Assembly (NCBI GenBank): GCA_035631315.1
Contig: DASQIZ010000069.1
Location: forward strand, 1 to 64,000
Length of the DNA stretch: 64,000 nucleotides
Source: 40CM-2-70-7 sp035631315
GTDB lineage: Bacteria; Gemmatimonadota; Gemmatimonadetes; Gemmatimonadales; GWC2-71-9
Direction: 5' to 3'
The notes beneath the pieces are model-generated. The model made no database searches. It was not told the origin of the DNA and saw only the letters and a list, made by a program, of their open reading frames with translations. Below are positions 1 through 8,619 of the stretch, in pieces. Position numbers and translations under genes: made by a program. The number at the start of each line of letters is the position of its first letter. Within the stretch, counting starts at the first letter, position 1.

Positions 1-366
1 AAATCCTCCGCGTTTCCAGACGTAGACGTACCCAACGGCGAGAATCACGAGGAAGACCAGCATTTCGATGAGCAAAAACCCCATCCCCGGCCCGCCGGCC
101 GACCCGGAACCGAAGAAGATGGTCGCCCAGGGGATGAGGAACACGGTCTCGATGTCGAACACGATGAACAGCATCGCGACCAGGTAGAACTTGACGGAAA
201 ATCGCTCGTGCGCCGAGCCCAGGGGGGGCATCCCGCTCTCGTACGGCGCCAGTTTGACCGGGGTCGGACGCCGGGGACTGAACAGATGCGAGAGAACGAG
301 CATCCCGACCGCGTTCAGAATGACGAACGCCAGGAGAATGAGGAACGGGATATAGGGCTGGAGCAT
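1..366 (-). CDS. nuoA: NADH-quinone oxidoreductase subunit A (partial, 3' end outside window)
   Basis: Reading leftwards from the ATG at 364-366 the frame is open to the window edge (122 codons). The product is membrane subunit A of respiratory complex I, part of the quinone/proton-pumping arm. Seen: a first hydrophobic helix after MLQPYIPF, the family loop KLAPYESGMPP, a second helix KFYLVAMLFIVFDIETVFL with its conserved acidic residues, and a third helix near the edge. Three helices and about 120-140 residues is the usual form, so almost the whole protein is present. The rest of a nuo operon is expected to the left (inference). It is divergent from dcd, with its own promoter at 402-430. 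Confidence 0.93.
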   Translation of the reverse strand, partial: MLQPYIPFLILLAFVILNAVGMLVLSHLFSPRRPTPVKLAPYESGMPPLGSAHERFSVKFYLVAMLFIVFDIETVFLIPWATIFFGSGSAGGPGMGFLLIEMLVFLVILAVGYVYVWKRGGF

Positions 367-372
367 TAGCCT

Positions 373-388
373 CGTGAAATAATTCACG
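373..388. promoter_or_regulatory. Inverted repeat in the nuoA leader, possible operator
   Basis: CGTGAA and TTCACG flank a 4-base AT core just upstream of the nuoA start and downstream of its predicted -10. The position suits a repressor site or a leader hairpin. No regulator can be named from the sequence. Confidence 0.3.
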
Positions 389-401
389 TGTTGGATTTCG
401 G

Positions 402-430
402 AAGCTATCGGTCGCACGGGTCACTGTCAA
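402..430 (-). promoter_or_regulatory. Sigma-70-type promoter for nuoA
   Basis: On the minus strand TTGACA (425-430) is followed after exactly 17 bases by TAGCTT (402-407). The predicted transcript starts near 395, leaving a leader of about 30 bases that contains the palindrome at 373-388. Confidence 0.55.
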
Positions 431-464
431 CCGAAACGAGTGGCGTAAGTCTTGATGGCGCCGA

Positions 465-470
465 TATATT
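465..470 (+). promoter_or_regulatory. -10 element of a probable leaderless dcd promoter
   Basis: TATATT lies 8 bases before the dcd ATG at 479, with no Shine-Dalgarno sequence between. Transcription from such a -10 would begin at or next to the start codon, as in leaderless genes. No convincing -35 is seen. Confidence 0.45.
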
Positions 471-478
471 GCGCGCCT

Positions 479-1039
479 ATGTCGATCAAATCAGACCGCT
501 GGATCCGGCGGATGGCGAAGGAGCACGGAATGATCGAGCCCTTTGCCGAAGATCAGGTCCGCGAGGGCGTAATTTCCTACGGAGTGTCGTCCTACGGCTA
601 CGACATGCGGGTGGCCAAGGACTTCAAGATCTTCACCAATGCCCTGTCGGCCATCGTCGACCCGAAGGGTTTCGACCCGAAATCCTTCGTCGAGTTCGCC
701 GGCGACGTTTGCGTGGTTCCCCCCAATTCGTTCGCCCTGGCCCGCTCGGTCGAATACTTCCGGATTCCCCGGGAGATTCTGACCGTGTGCGTCGGCAAGA
801 GCACCTATGCCCGCTGCGGGATCATCACCAACGTCACGCCCTTTGAGCCGGAGTGGGAGGGCCACGTGACGCTCGAGATTTCGAACACCACGCCCCTGCC
901 CGCCAAGATCTACGCCAACGAGGGCATCGCGCAGGTGTTGTTCTTCGAGTCGGACAAGGATGACGTCTGCGAGCGGAGCTACAAGGACAAGAAGGGCAAA
1001 TACCAGGCACAGCGCGGGATCACTTTGCCCAGGATCTAA
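479..1039 (+). CDS. dcd: dCTP deaminase
   Basis: A 186-residue cytosolic enzyme that deaminates dCTP to dUTP, the precursor of dUMP for thymidylate synthesis. It belongs to the trimeric dCTP deaminase/dUTPase fold. Seen: N-terminal MSIKSDRWIRRMAKEHGMI, the SYGVSSYGYDMR segment, the nucleotide-binding GKSTYARCGI motif, the catalytic-region EPEWEGHVTLEISNTTPLPA stretch, and the C-terminal GKYQAQRG tail that closes over the phosphates. Length matches the usual 185-190. The ATG at 479 is chosen over one at 452 because the family begins at MSIKSD and a -10-like TATATT lies between them. It is followed 2 bases after the stop by a repeat array and faces the DUF2339 gene. Confidence 0.95.
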   Translation: MSIKSDRWIRRMAKEHGMIEPFAEDQVREGVISYGVSSYGYDMRVAKDFKIFTNALSAIVDPKGFDPKSFVEFAGDVCVVPPNSFALARSVEYFRIPREILTVCVGKSTYARCGIITNVTPFEPEWEGHVTLEISNTTPLPAKIYANEGIAQVLFFESDKDDVCERSYKDKKGKYQAQRGITLPRI

Positions 1040-1041
1040 AG

Positions 1042-1152
1042 GAGTCGAGAAGCAAACCGTCGAGAGGTACTACGTCGAGAAGCACTGCGTGAGCGTTACG
1101 CGCCTTGTTTCTCGACGTTTGGCTTCTCGACGCCTTGCATCTCGACGTTTTC
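1042..1152. repeat. 15-base-period GTCGAG repeat array with inverted copies (cluster A)
   Basis: Three plus-oriented units begin GTCGAG at 1044, 1059 and 1074 (period exactly 15). Three inverted copies (CTCGAC at 1111, 1126, 1141, again period 15) follow. CGTCGAGAAGC at 1073-1083 is perfectly complementary to 1122-1132, so the block can fold into a long hairpin. The array starts 2 bases after the dcd stop and its right half forms the last codons of the converging DUF2339 gene. It may act as a two-way transcription terminator or be a proliferating repeat; related arrays lie at 6014-6110 and 8620-8730. Confidence 0.85.
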
Positions 1153-3438
1153 TTGCTTGTGATAAGCGTAGGCGACGCCGAGCGTGATCGCCGCCAGGAC
1201 GAAGAACGCGCCGATCCGATACAGCGCCTCGAGCTGTGACAGATCGTAGAGGAGCACCTTACCAGTGGCGATGAGCGCCACTGCCAGTCCCGCTGATCGC
1301 ACCACCTTTTGGTCCCGCCGGAACCCGATCGCCACCGCCCCGGCGGCGAATACCAGCCACCACACCGACAACGCGAGATCCCCCGCGAGCGTCGAGCCCG
1401 AGGGCCTCGCGAAGTAGCGCTGAATGTTCACGGAACCACCTACCAGGAGGGCGGCACCGAAGGCCCACCAGATGGCGTGGCGGGCTTCGCCCTCCCGCTG
1501 TTCATCCCCGACGAACCAACTGGCCATCAAGACCGCGATCACGAGCGCTGCATAGAGTGACAACGCCCAGGGATCGAAAAAGGCAGACGCGAGGTCCACG
1601 CGCTCCACCAGCGCATACGTAAAGAGCGACAGGAGCCCGACGCCGTAGACGGCGAGCCCGGTCGGCAAGAGCGCCAGGTATTTCCGGCGCGCGTAGACGG
1701 CAGTCAGCCCGGCGGCATAGATCATCCACCACACGCTCACCACCGCGCTCCCGGATGCTGCACCGGAAGCACCGGTGAAGAACGCGAGGATGTTCACGGA
1801 CATTCCCATGAGCAGCGTGGCGCCGCCGATCCACCACACGACCTGACGTGGCACGACGGATTCGCCTTGGTCGGCTTTCCAACACCACACCACAAGCGCG
1901 CCTGCCGCGAGTACGGACCAAAGCCCCATGGCCCAGGCGTCTGTGAACGCCGAAGTGCCGGACGGGCGACTCGGCAACGCGTACAGGAGGAGCGCTCCCG
2001 CACCGAGCGCGTAGAGTCCGACCGCCGAAGCCTGAAGTCCGGGCCGCCTGCCCATCACGTGCGCCCCGGCGGCAGCGCTCGCGAGCAACGCCCACCCCAC
2101 CGCCGCTCCGACCGGATCGAACTGGATGCCGATCGCAACGGCCCAGAGCGCGAAGCCAACCATCAACGCGTGTGCGCGGTGGTGGATCCAGCCGTCAATC
2201 AGAAATGGGAGCGCGATCACCGCGGGAATAACCGCCAGATGACGCGCCAGGATACTCGGCGCGAATCCCAGCCCGAACCCAAGCAGCACAACGGGCGAGA
2301 CGAGATAGAGCAGCGCCTCATCGAATCGCTGGGCGCGCTCCTTTCCAAAGGCCTCCGTGTCACGGAGGTTCGCGAAGAGCACGGCGGACATCAGAACCAT
2401 CACTCCGAGCGCGGGCCAACGCACCGCGTCAGTCGCGTCCTTGGCGTCCGGCATTCCCGCGGTGAGCAGGATCCACGCCCCGAACGCCGTAATGATCCGT
2501 GTCTCCCACCACGCACGGCGGCGCCGGGAAACCTCGGCACCGAGTGCTACGCCGACGAACAAGAATGAGAGGCCCACGCCACCCACGAGGGCGCTTGGGT
2601 CGTGCAATGACAGGATGAGCGCGGCAAGCCCCAGGTATCCGAGAGCGGCGATGAGCATGGTGCGACGCCATTCCATGGCGTACGCGACGATCGCGCCGCC
2701 AATCCCCACGACTTCCGTGTATCCGAGGAACAGCTGAGGATTGGGAGTCGGGGTCCTGAGCGCGAGCGGCGCGCCAAACGCACCGATCAGCGCGCTGATG
2801 GCGAGCCCCTCGATCTCGTAGCGCTGGGCCAGCAGCGCGAAGGCCGTCGCGGTTATCGCGAGGACGATGATGCCGACCCGGCGGTCGATCAGCGCGAAGG
2901 GGCCCGCGGCGGCCCAGATGCCGAGATAGATGAGACCGCCACCGGCCCCAACCACCGGTCCGCCGTACTTACGCATGTCGCGCTGGATGAGGGTGTGACC
3001 CCATGCCGCGAGCCCGATTCCCGCGCCGATCGCGATCACGGATCGCACCAAGGGCGGGATCCAGTGGTGCTCGAAGGCGTAGTCGAGGAAGAACGCGCCC
3101 GTCGCGAGGAGCGCAACGACGCCGACAATCAGGAGGCCCCGTCGTCCGATCCATTCCTCCAGATCGAGCTTGGGGTGGTCCTCCACCGTCTCGGACGACG
3201 GTTCACGTTCAGCGGCCATTGAAAGCGAATGAACCGGGGGCGCTGCTGCTGCGGGGGGGGCACTGGCGGCGGCGTCCAGCTGATGTTCCACGGCGACGAC
3301 GGGACGGGCGCGCGGGCGCTCGGGAGCGGCGTCCACACGGGGGGCGCCCGGCATGCGGGCCAGTACCTGCCGAAGGAGTGTTTCGAGCTGCTCGACGCGT
3401 CGCTCGAGCCGCTCGAACCGGCCTTCGAAGTCGGTCAC
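1096..3438 (-). CDS. DUF2339 family multi-pass membrane protein
   Basis: A 780-residue protein starting at a GTG (3436-3438) that overlaps the stop of the upstream membrane gene (GTGA). Seen: an N-terminal coiled coil of about 30 residues (FERLERRVEQLETLLRQVL), an Ala/Pro-rich linker, then some twenty or more hydrophobic segments to the C-terminus. This arrangement is typical of DUF2339 (PF10101), a family of unknown function. Odd feature: the last 15 or so residues (VEMQ, VEKP, VEKQ units) are encoded by the 15-base repeat array at 1042-1152, so the natural C-terminus appears to have been extended or replaced by repeat DNA. Function unknown; a surface or transport role would be speculation. 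Confidence 0.85.
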   Translation of the reverse strand: MTDFEGRFERLERRVEQLETLLRQVLARMPGAPRVDAAPERPRARPVVAVEHQLDAAASAPPAAAAPPVHSLSMAAEREPSSETVEDHPKLDLEEWIGRRGLLIVGVVALLATGAFFLDYAFEHHWIPPLVRSVIAIGAGIGLAAWGHTLIQRDMRKYGGPVVGAGGGLIYLGIWAAAGPFALIDRRVGIIVLAITATAFALLAQRYEIEGLAISALIGAFGAPLALRTPTPNPQLFLGYTEVVGIGGAIVAYAMEWRRTMLIAALGYLGLAALILSLHDPSALVGGVGLSFLFVGVALGAEVSRRRRAWWETRIITAFGAWILLTAGMPDAKDATDAVRWPALGVMVLMSAVLFANLRDTEAFGKERAQRFDEALLYLVSPVVLLGFGLGFAPSILARHLAVIPAVIALPFLIDGWIHHRAHALMVGFALWAVAIGIQFDPVGAAVGWALLASAAAGAHVMGRRPGLQASAVGLYALGAGALLLYALPSRPSGTSAFTDAWAMGLWSVLAAGALVVWCWKADQGESVVPRQVVWWIGGATLLMGMSVNILAFFTGASGAASGSAVVSVWWMIYAAGLTAVYARRKYLALLPTGLAVYGVGLLSLFTYALVERVDLASAFFDPWALSLYAALVIAVLMASWFVGDEQREGEARHAIWWAFGAALLVGGSVNIQRYFARPSGSTLAGDLALSVWWLVFAAGAVAIGFRRDQKVVRSAGLAVALIATGKVLLYDLSQLEALYRIGAFFVLAAITLGVAYAYHKQENVEMQGVEKPNVEKQGA

Positions 3439-3854
3439 CCGGCGGCGGCTGGCTTGCGGCTACCGGCGACGGTGATCACGAGGACGGCGGCCAGGCTGAT
3501 CAGGAGCTTCCACTTCCACTCGACTTCAGTCGCCGGTACGAAGACCTGAAGCAGGTCGAACAGGAAATCAAAGGCGCCGATGAGCAGGCCGAGCAGCACG
3601 GTGGGCTGGAGGACGCGGCCGAATTGCATGAGTGCGCCGGCCGCCACCAGCGCAAGGGCACCCTGCCCCGCGGAAATGGCGAGTACCCCGCTCCCCTCAT
3701 CGAGCAGGTTGTGGATGATCGCCGCCCGGTGGACCAGGTGGCTGAAGAGGTAGGTGTCGAAGAGGAGGACGACGATCCCCGCCACCGCGGCGCAGACGGT
3801 CGCCCACACCGCAAACCACACTACCACCCGGGACTGGTCGTTCGCGTCGGCCAT
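3435..3854 (-). CDS. Small four-helix membrane protein, unknown function
   Basis: 139 residues from an ATG at 3852-3854. Four hydrophobic segments are visible, beginning VVVWFAVWATVCAAVAGIVV, then GVLAISAGQGALALVAAG, VLLGLLIGAFDFLFDLL and WKLLISLAAVLVITVAG. I do not recognise a family. It overlaps the start of the DUF2339 gene by four bases, so the two are probably co-translated and may act together in the inner membrane. Nothing in the sequence points to a catalytic site. Confidence 0.75.
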   Translation of the reverse strand: MADANDQSRVVVWFAVWATVCAAVAGIVVLLFDTYLFSHLVHRAAIIHNLLDEGSGVLAISAGQGALALVAAGALMQFGRVLQPTVLLGLLIGAFDFLFDLLQVFVPATEVEWKWKLLISLAAVLVITVAGSRKPAAAG

Positions 3855-3904
3855 GAGTCCGTTCCGTAAGGACCGCCCAATCTGCGACTGGACCCGATTT
3901 CGCG

Positions 3905-5995
3905 CTAGCGCAGGGCCGCGCGGGCGTCCTCCAGCGCAGTGCGGGCGCCATCGATGCGGGACGCCAGGTCCGCGATCTCCCGCGCCGTCACCGCCTGATC
4001 GCCATACCGGATCGCCTCGGCCACCGTGGGAAACGCGAGGGTGGCGTACCCGTTGTCCACGTCAGACGCGAACTGCAGGCTCTTGAACCAGCTGCCCGCG
4101 TAGGTCAGCCCCTGCGGCCGGGTGAGACGGCGCTCCACCTGCATCAGCGCGCGCGTGACGCCTGCGGCCTTGGCGGTCGACAACGTCCCGGCAAGGCTCG
4201 AATCCCGCGCTGCCGCGAATGCCCGGGCACTCGTGATGAAGTGGTCGAGGGCCGCCTTCACCGCTTCGGTGTTCACGGACCAGCCTTTGCGGGAAATCCC
4301 CGTGTCGAGCTCGTTGACGAGCTCACGCATTTCCGCTCCAAACGCGGCGTAGTCGAGTGGAGCGACTGGCGCGTTCGCGAGCCGGGCAACAATCACGGCG
4401 TCCAGCTGCGCCGCGGTGCGGTGGGCCCGATACCCCGGGTCGCCGAAGGTCGTCATCCACTCGTAGTCGTCATACATGGAGTGGTAGACGCCTCCCGGGC
4501 CTCCGAAGCCTATTTCCCCGGCCGGGATACCCAAGTGGTGGTAGAACCCGGCGAAGTCCGATCCCCCACCCATGTTGCCGAGATCGAGCGCGGTCGTGTC
4601 GCCATGGTGCGCGGCCAGCCACGCGTCATACAGGGTGCCTGGACCCGAAAGCGCGGGGACGACCCGGGTCGAAGCGCGAATCAGGGGCTTCAGCGAAGGC
4701 GAGCCGGCGCCACCGAAGTTGGTGCCCGTCGCCATGGCGTCTTCGTTGATATAGGCCACGGCGCGGAGCTGGAGCGAGTCCGCCATCTGTTCCACCCACT
4801 CGGTCGATCCGACATCTCCCCACTCTTCGGCGTCCCAGGTTGCGAAGATGATGGTGCGCGCTGGACGGATTCCCTTCTTCGCCAGCTCCCCGAACGCGCG
4901 GGCCGTCGCGAGTACCGTGGTGGTGCCGGTGATGTTGTCATCGGCCCCCGGTCCCCAGGCATCGCGGTGGGCGCCCATCACGATCCACTGGTCGGGGTAC
5001 GTCGTGCCGCGGATCATCCCGAAGGTGTCCCAGATGGGGTGCATGGCGTGCACCCCCTGCTCCACACGGAGCACGAGATGGACCTGCGCCGGTCCGGGAC
5101 CGACGTGGTACCGGAAGGGGAGTCCACCCTGCCATGGCTGGGGCACCGACGGGCCGCCGAGGAGGCTCAGGATTTTCTGCGCGTTGCCGTACCCGATGGG
5201 GATGACGGGGATGTGCGGTACGTCCAACGAATCGAACGGTACGCGACGCGCGCCGGGGAGCGACGCGTATCCCGGTGTCGTCGGGTCACCATCGGGGTTC
5301 AGCACACTGCCCCGCTGGATGCCACCCCAGGGCCGCATCGGGCCCTTCGGATAGACGTCGCCGCGAACATATCCGTCCTCGGCGGGATCCGAGTAGAGAA
5401 TGAGCCCGAGCGCGCCATGCCGCTCGGCTTCGCGCGCCTTGATGCCGCGGTAGGAGCGCCCGTAGCGGGCGATCACGACCTTGCCTTTGACGCTGATACC
5501 GAGCGAGTCGAGAGTCCGGTAGTCCTCGATCAGCCCATAGCCGACGTAGACGGCATCACCGGTGACGTTGCCGCTCGCCGCGGTGCCGTTGAAGGCGAGA
5601 ACCCGGGGTCCCATGGAGGTTGAGTCACCGGGAACGGCAGGCTCGGCGAGTGAGATCGGCTGCGGGGCGGCACCAGGTGCCGGGATGAGCCAGAGTGCCG
5701 AGGAATCCGGCTGAGGCAGAAAGACGTCGTACGTGGTGTACGACGTTTCAAGACCCCACGACTTCATGAGATTCAGCACGTAGTCGCGCGTCACGGCCTG
5801 CTGCGGTGTCCCCGACATGTGCGGGACCTTGCTCAGCGCCTTCGTCCACAGCCGGGCCGACTGCGTATCGGGGCTCGCGATCAGCGCGCGCTCGATCGAA
5901 TCCTCGCGGGCGGCAGCGGAGGGAGAGAAGCCGACCTGTTGGGATGCGAGCGTGACGGGGGCGGCGACAAGCAAGGCAAGCACGACTGGGCGCAT
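3905..5995 (-). CDS. Secreted M28 family metallopeptidase (glutamate carboxypeptidase II-like)
   Basis: 696 residues with a signal peptide (MRPVVLALLVAAPVTLASQQ). The order matches the PSMA/transferrin-receptor group: a PA domain inserted in the protease fold at about residues 140-300, the M28 zinc peptidase core at about 330-540, and a C-terminal dimerisation domain. Zinc/catalytic signatures seen: GAHRDAWGPGADDN (His and bridging Asp, near residue 340), WDAEEWGDVGSTEW (catalytic Glu pair), INEDAMATG (Asp) and GVYHSMYDDYEW (last His). It probably removes C-terminal residues from peptides outside the cytoplasm. The ATG at 5993-5995 begins the signal peptide; an upstream in-frame start at 6034 would put repeat DNA into the protein and is rejected. 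Confidence 0.92.
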   Translation of the reverse strand: MRPVVLALLVAAPVTLASQQVGFSPSAAAREDSIERALIASPDTQSARLWTKALSKVPHMSGTPQQAVTRDYVLNLMKSWGLETSYTTYDVFLPQPDSSALWLIPAPGAAPQPISLAEPAVPGDSTSMGPRVLAFNGTAASGNVTGDAVYVGYGLIEDYRTLDSLGISVKGKVVIARYGRSYRGIKAREAERHGALGLILYSDPAEDGYVRGDVYPKGPMRPWGGIQRGSVLNPDGDPTTPGYASLPGARRVPFDSLDVPHIPVIPIGYGNAQKILSLLGGPSVPQPWQGGLPFRYHVGPGPAQVHLVLRVEQGVHAMHPIWDTFGMIRGTTYPDQWIVMGAHRDAWGPGADDNITGTTTVLATARAFGELAKKGIRPARTIIFATWDAEEWGDVGSTEWVEQMADSLQLRAVAYINEDAMATGTNFGGAGSPSLKPLIRASTRVVPALSGPGTLYDAWLAAHHGDTTALDLGNMGGGSDFAGFYHHLGIPAGEIGFGGPGGVYHSMYDDYEWMTTFGDPGYRAHRTAAQLDAVIVARLANAPVAPLDYAAFGAEMRELVNELDTGISRKGWSVNTEAVKAALDHFITSARAFAAARDSSLAGTLSTAKAAGVTRALMQVERRLTRPQGLTYAGSWFKSLQFASDVDNGYATLAFPTVAEAIRYGDQAVTAREIADLASRIDGARTALEDARAALR

Positions 5996-6013
5996 AACCC
6001 TCTCAGAGAAAAA

Positions 6014-6110
6014 GGCGTCGAGCAGAGGCGTCAAGAAAAGACGTCGAGCAAAGACGTAAGAAGCTAATACGTATCTGCTCGACGCCCTTGCTCGACGTCT
6101 TCGCTCGACG
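6014..6110. repeat. 13-base-period GTCGAG repeat array with inverted copies (cluster B)
   Basis: Plus-oriented units begin at 6017, 6030, 6043 and 6056 (GTCGAG, GTCAAG, GTCGAG, GTAAGA; period exactly 13). Inverted CTCGAC copies follow at 6078, 6091 and 6104 (period 13). Perfect inverted pairs: GGCGTCGAGCA (6014-6024) with 6076-6086, and GACGTCGAGCAA (6040-6051) with 6088-6099. The block fills the gap between the DUF5117 metalloprotease stop (6123) and the M28 start (5995), so it lies in the 3' end of one transcript and the 5' region of the next. Confidence 0.85.
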
Positions 6111-6122
6111 CCTTCGCCGTTT

Positions 6123-8594
6123 TCAGCCCTTCGGATTCAGAATGCGATCGATCCTCGCCCTGAGATCGGTGAGATGGTTCCTCGTATCCCGGTCTTTGAC
6201 TCGGGGCAACGCGGCCGCGATCCGGCCATCGAGGTCCCGGAGGGCTCCGCGGGTGGCGGCCGTCGCCTCCGGAGGACGCGGGGCCGGCGGGATGAAGCCC
6301 GGGAAATTCGGGAATCGTTGCTCGGGTACCGGCTGGAACTTGAGGCCGAGCTGATCGACGTAGGCTCGCTCCAGATTGCGACGGTAGACGTCGATGGATG
6401 CGCCCGTCGCCAGCTCCGAGAACAACCCGCCGGAGAGGTCCGACAGCAGGTCAGAGAGCTTGTATGCCGGGGCGTCCGCGCTCTGCGTCGCTTCCTGTTC
6501 TACCAGGCGGTTCCAGCGGCTGTCGTTCAACAGGCCGTTCAGAATCCCGGACTGCGCGCGGCCGATCTGATCGACGATTCCATTCTGCTTGGTGAGCCGG
6601 ATGATCTGCTCGTCGAGGAGCCAGGTCGGCGTCTTGAACGCGTTATCCGCCAGGAACCGCACCGCGGCCTGCTGACGGGCGCGCGGGGCGGCCGTGAAGA
6701 TGGCGCCCGCCTGGTCCGGGTACCGCTCGGCGCGGTACACGCCGCCGACGATGGTGACGACGTGCCCCAGCTCACGCTGCCACTGCCCCACGACCTGGTC
6801 GTACATCTCGTTCAAGTCGTCGTAGTCGGCGAGATGGTCGGCCGTGGTGGCGGGGATCAGCATGGGCACCACGCGCTTCAGGTTCATGATCCCGTAGCGC
6901 GTCGACGCGATGCCGTCGCTCCCCAGATCCTCCGTTTGCGCCTCCGGATCGATCCCATCGGCGTTGCCGAACCGGAGCATCGGGTTGTGATCCTGCAGGC
7001 GCGCCAGCGAATCCAGGTACGGCCGCTCGGACTGTGGCGTCGCGGCGTTCGGGATGAAGTGATAGCCCCAGTTGACGGCGTAGTAGTCGTACGGCCCCTG
7101 GGTCGGGATGAGCGTCGCACCGTCACCGGGCTGGGCCACGTAGTTGAACCGGCCGTAGTCCATGATGGACGCTTCGTCCGTGTACTTCGCCGTGAAGGTC
7201 CTGGATCGGAGTGAGTCGGTCGGATACGACGACGACGCTTTCATGTTGTGCGGGAAGCCGAGGGTGTGGCCGACCTCGTGGGCAACGACGTACATGAGGA
7301 AGCGGCCCATCATCGAGTCCGGCATGGGGAGCCGCGCCGTGCGGGGATCATCGGGTCCGACCTGCACGAAGTACCAATCCCGAACCAGGTTCATCACGTT
7401 GTGATAGAACCCGATCGAGGTCTGCAGGATTTCGCCGGTCCGCGGATCCGAGATGTGCGGGCCGTAGGCGTTCTCGGTCGGCGATGGGAGCCAGCGCACG
7501 GATGAATACCGTGCGTCTTCGAGCGAGAACTTCGGATCCTCGGACTTGGTGGGGACGTCGCGGGCTTGAATGGCGTTCGACAACCCGGCCGCGCGGAAGA
7601 GCGGCTCCCAGCTCTCGATGCCTTTCTTGAGCCACGGAACCCATTGAGCCGGAGTGGCCGGATCGATGTAGAAGACGATCGGCTTGACGGGATCGCTCAC
7701 GGCCGCCGTCGTGTCCTTCGGCTCGAGCCGCCACCGCGCGATGTAGCAGCGCTTCGCCGTCCGCTGTTCGTCGGTGCCGTAATCTTCCTGATTCACCGAG
7801 AAATAGCCGACGCGGTTATCGCAGAGCCGGGCCTTCGCCGGGCGCGCGGGCAGGAGGACCATCGAATAGTGCATCAGCGCCGTCTCGGTGGCTGCCGCGG
7901 GATTCACGTTCGCGCTGTCCGAGCGATACGTCTGCAACGCCTCGACTTCGACGTTCGTCGGGAAGGTCGTCACGCGCTCGATCAGGGACCGGGAGGGATC
8001 GATCGCGCTCGCCCGTAGCTGCCGGCGGGGCGAGAACTCCGGCATGTCGGCCGTGAACAGGCGGCTCACGTCGATGACGGCATTCGAATCGGCGTTGGGG
8101 CTGTACGCGGCGACGTCGAATGCGGCCAGCACCGGCTCGAAGTTCGACATCCGCACCGCGTGCGAGACCGGCTCCGTGGAATCCGCCACCACTGAATAGC
8201 TCACGCCGCGCAGCAGGATCCGGTTGCCCCGCCGCTGCCACCGCACCACACGGTCCGCGTACTCCTCACCTGCGTAGCGCGTCCCGGCCGGGGCGGCCGT
8301 GTACCGCATCACCAGGAGGAACGGCTTTTCGAGGGCCGCGCGCGGGATCTCGTAGAACAGCTTGTCGCCCAGCTGATGGATGATGAAGACACCCGAGTCG
8401 GTGGTCGCCTTGTCGGTGATCACCTGGCCGTAGGGCTTGGGACCCTCCGGCTGCTGGGGCCGCTCGGCACGGGGCTGGTCACCGGCATTTCCCGGAGCGC
8501 CCTGCCCCGGGCGAGTCGGCGTGGGCTGTTGAGCGGCCAGGCTGACGGGCACGGCGAGTGCCAGGACGCGCAGGAGTGACGGCAAGAAGCGCAT
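6123..8594 (-). CDS. Secreted zinc-dependent metalloprotease, DUF5117/DUF5118 family
   Basis: 823 residues with a signal peptide (MRFLPSLLRVLALAVPVSLAAQ) and a Pro/Gln-rich linker. The zincin signature HEVGHTLGFPHN is clear near residue 425, giving three His ligands and the catalytic Glu, followed by a MDYG Met-turn (IMDYGRFNY). The large N-terminal part matches the DUF5117 arrangement seen with this class of M43/M10-like proteases in Bacteroidota and Gemmatimonadota. Probably exported and degrades proteins or peptides. The ATG at 8592-8594 is chosen because it starts the signal peptide; an in-frame ATG at 8687 would translate repeat cluster C into Ser-Thr-Pro-Cys-Phe units. Confidence 0.9.
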   Translation of the reverse strand: MRFLPSLLRVLALAVPVSLAAQQPTPTRPGQGAPGNAGDQPRAERPQQPEGPKPYGQVITDKATTDSGVFIIHQLGDKLFYEIPRAALEKPFLLVMRYTAAPAGTRYAGEEYADRVVRWQRRGNRILLRGVSYSVVADSTEPVSHAVRMSNFEPVLAAFDVAAYSPNADSNAVIDVSRLFTADMPEFSPRRQLRASAIDPSRSLIERVTTFPTNVEVEALQTYRSDSANVNPAAATETALMHYSMVLLPARPAKARLCDNRVGYFSVNQEDYGTDEQRTAKRCYIARWRLEPKDTTAAVSDPVKPIVFYIDPATPAQWVPWLKKGIESWEPLFRAAGLSNAIQARDVPTKSEDPKFSLEDARYSSVRWLPSPTENAYGPHISDPRTGEILQTSIGFYHNVMNLVRDWYFVQVGPDDPRTARLPMPDSMMGRFLMYVVAHEVGHTLGFPHNMKASSSYPTDSLRSRTFTAKYTDEASIMDYGRFNYVAQPGDGATLIPTQGPYDYYAVNWGYHFIPNAATPQSERPYLDSLARLQDHNPMLRFGNADGIDPEAQTEDLGSDGIASTRYGIMNLKRVVPMLIPATTADHLADYDDLNEMYDQVVGQWQRELGHVVTIVGGVYRAERYPDQAGAIFTAAPRARQQAAVRFLADNAFKTPTWLLDEQIIRLTKQNGIVDQIGRAQSGILNGLLNDSRWNRLVEQEATQSADAPAYKLSDLLSDLSGGLFSELATGASIDVYRRNLERAYVDQLGLKFQPVPEQRFPNFPGFIPPAPRPPEATAATRGALRDLDGRIAAALPRVKDRDTRNHLTDLRARIDRILNPKG

Positions 8595-8619
8595 GGAGAC
8601 AGACCTCAGAAAAGGAGAA

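Noticed and set aside
1042..1152. CRISPR array
   Set aside because: Units are 13-15 bases with no unique spacers, are mirrored by inverted copies, and no cas genes are present.
1867..2568. Long open frame on the plus strand within the DUF2339 gene
   Set aside because: Low-complexity Arg/Pro/His-rich translation with no motif; it is the GC-rich antisense shadow of a well-supported gene.
4241..5623. 460-codon plus-strand frame antisense to the M28 peptidase
   Set aside because: No recognisable domain, and the opposite strand has the full set of M28 metal-binding motifs.
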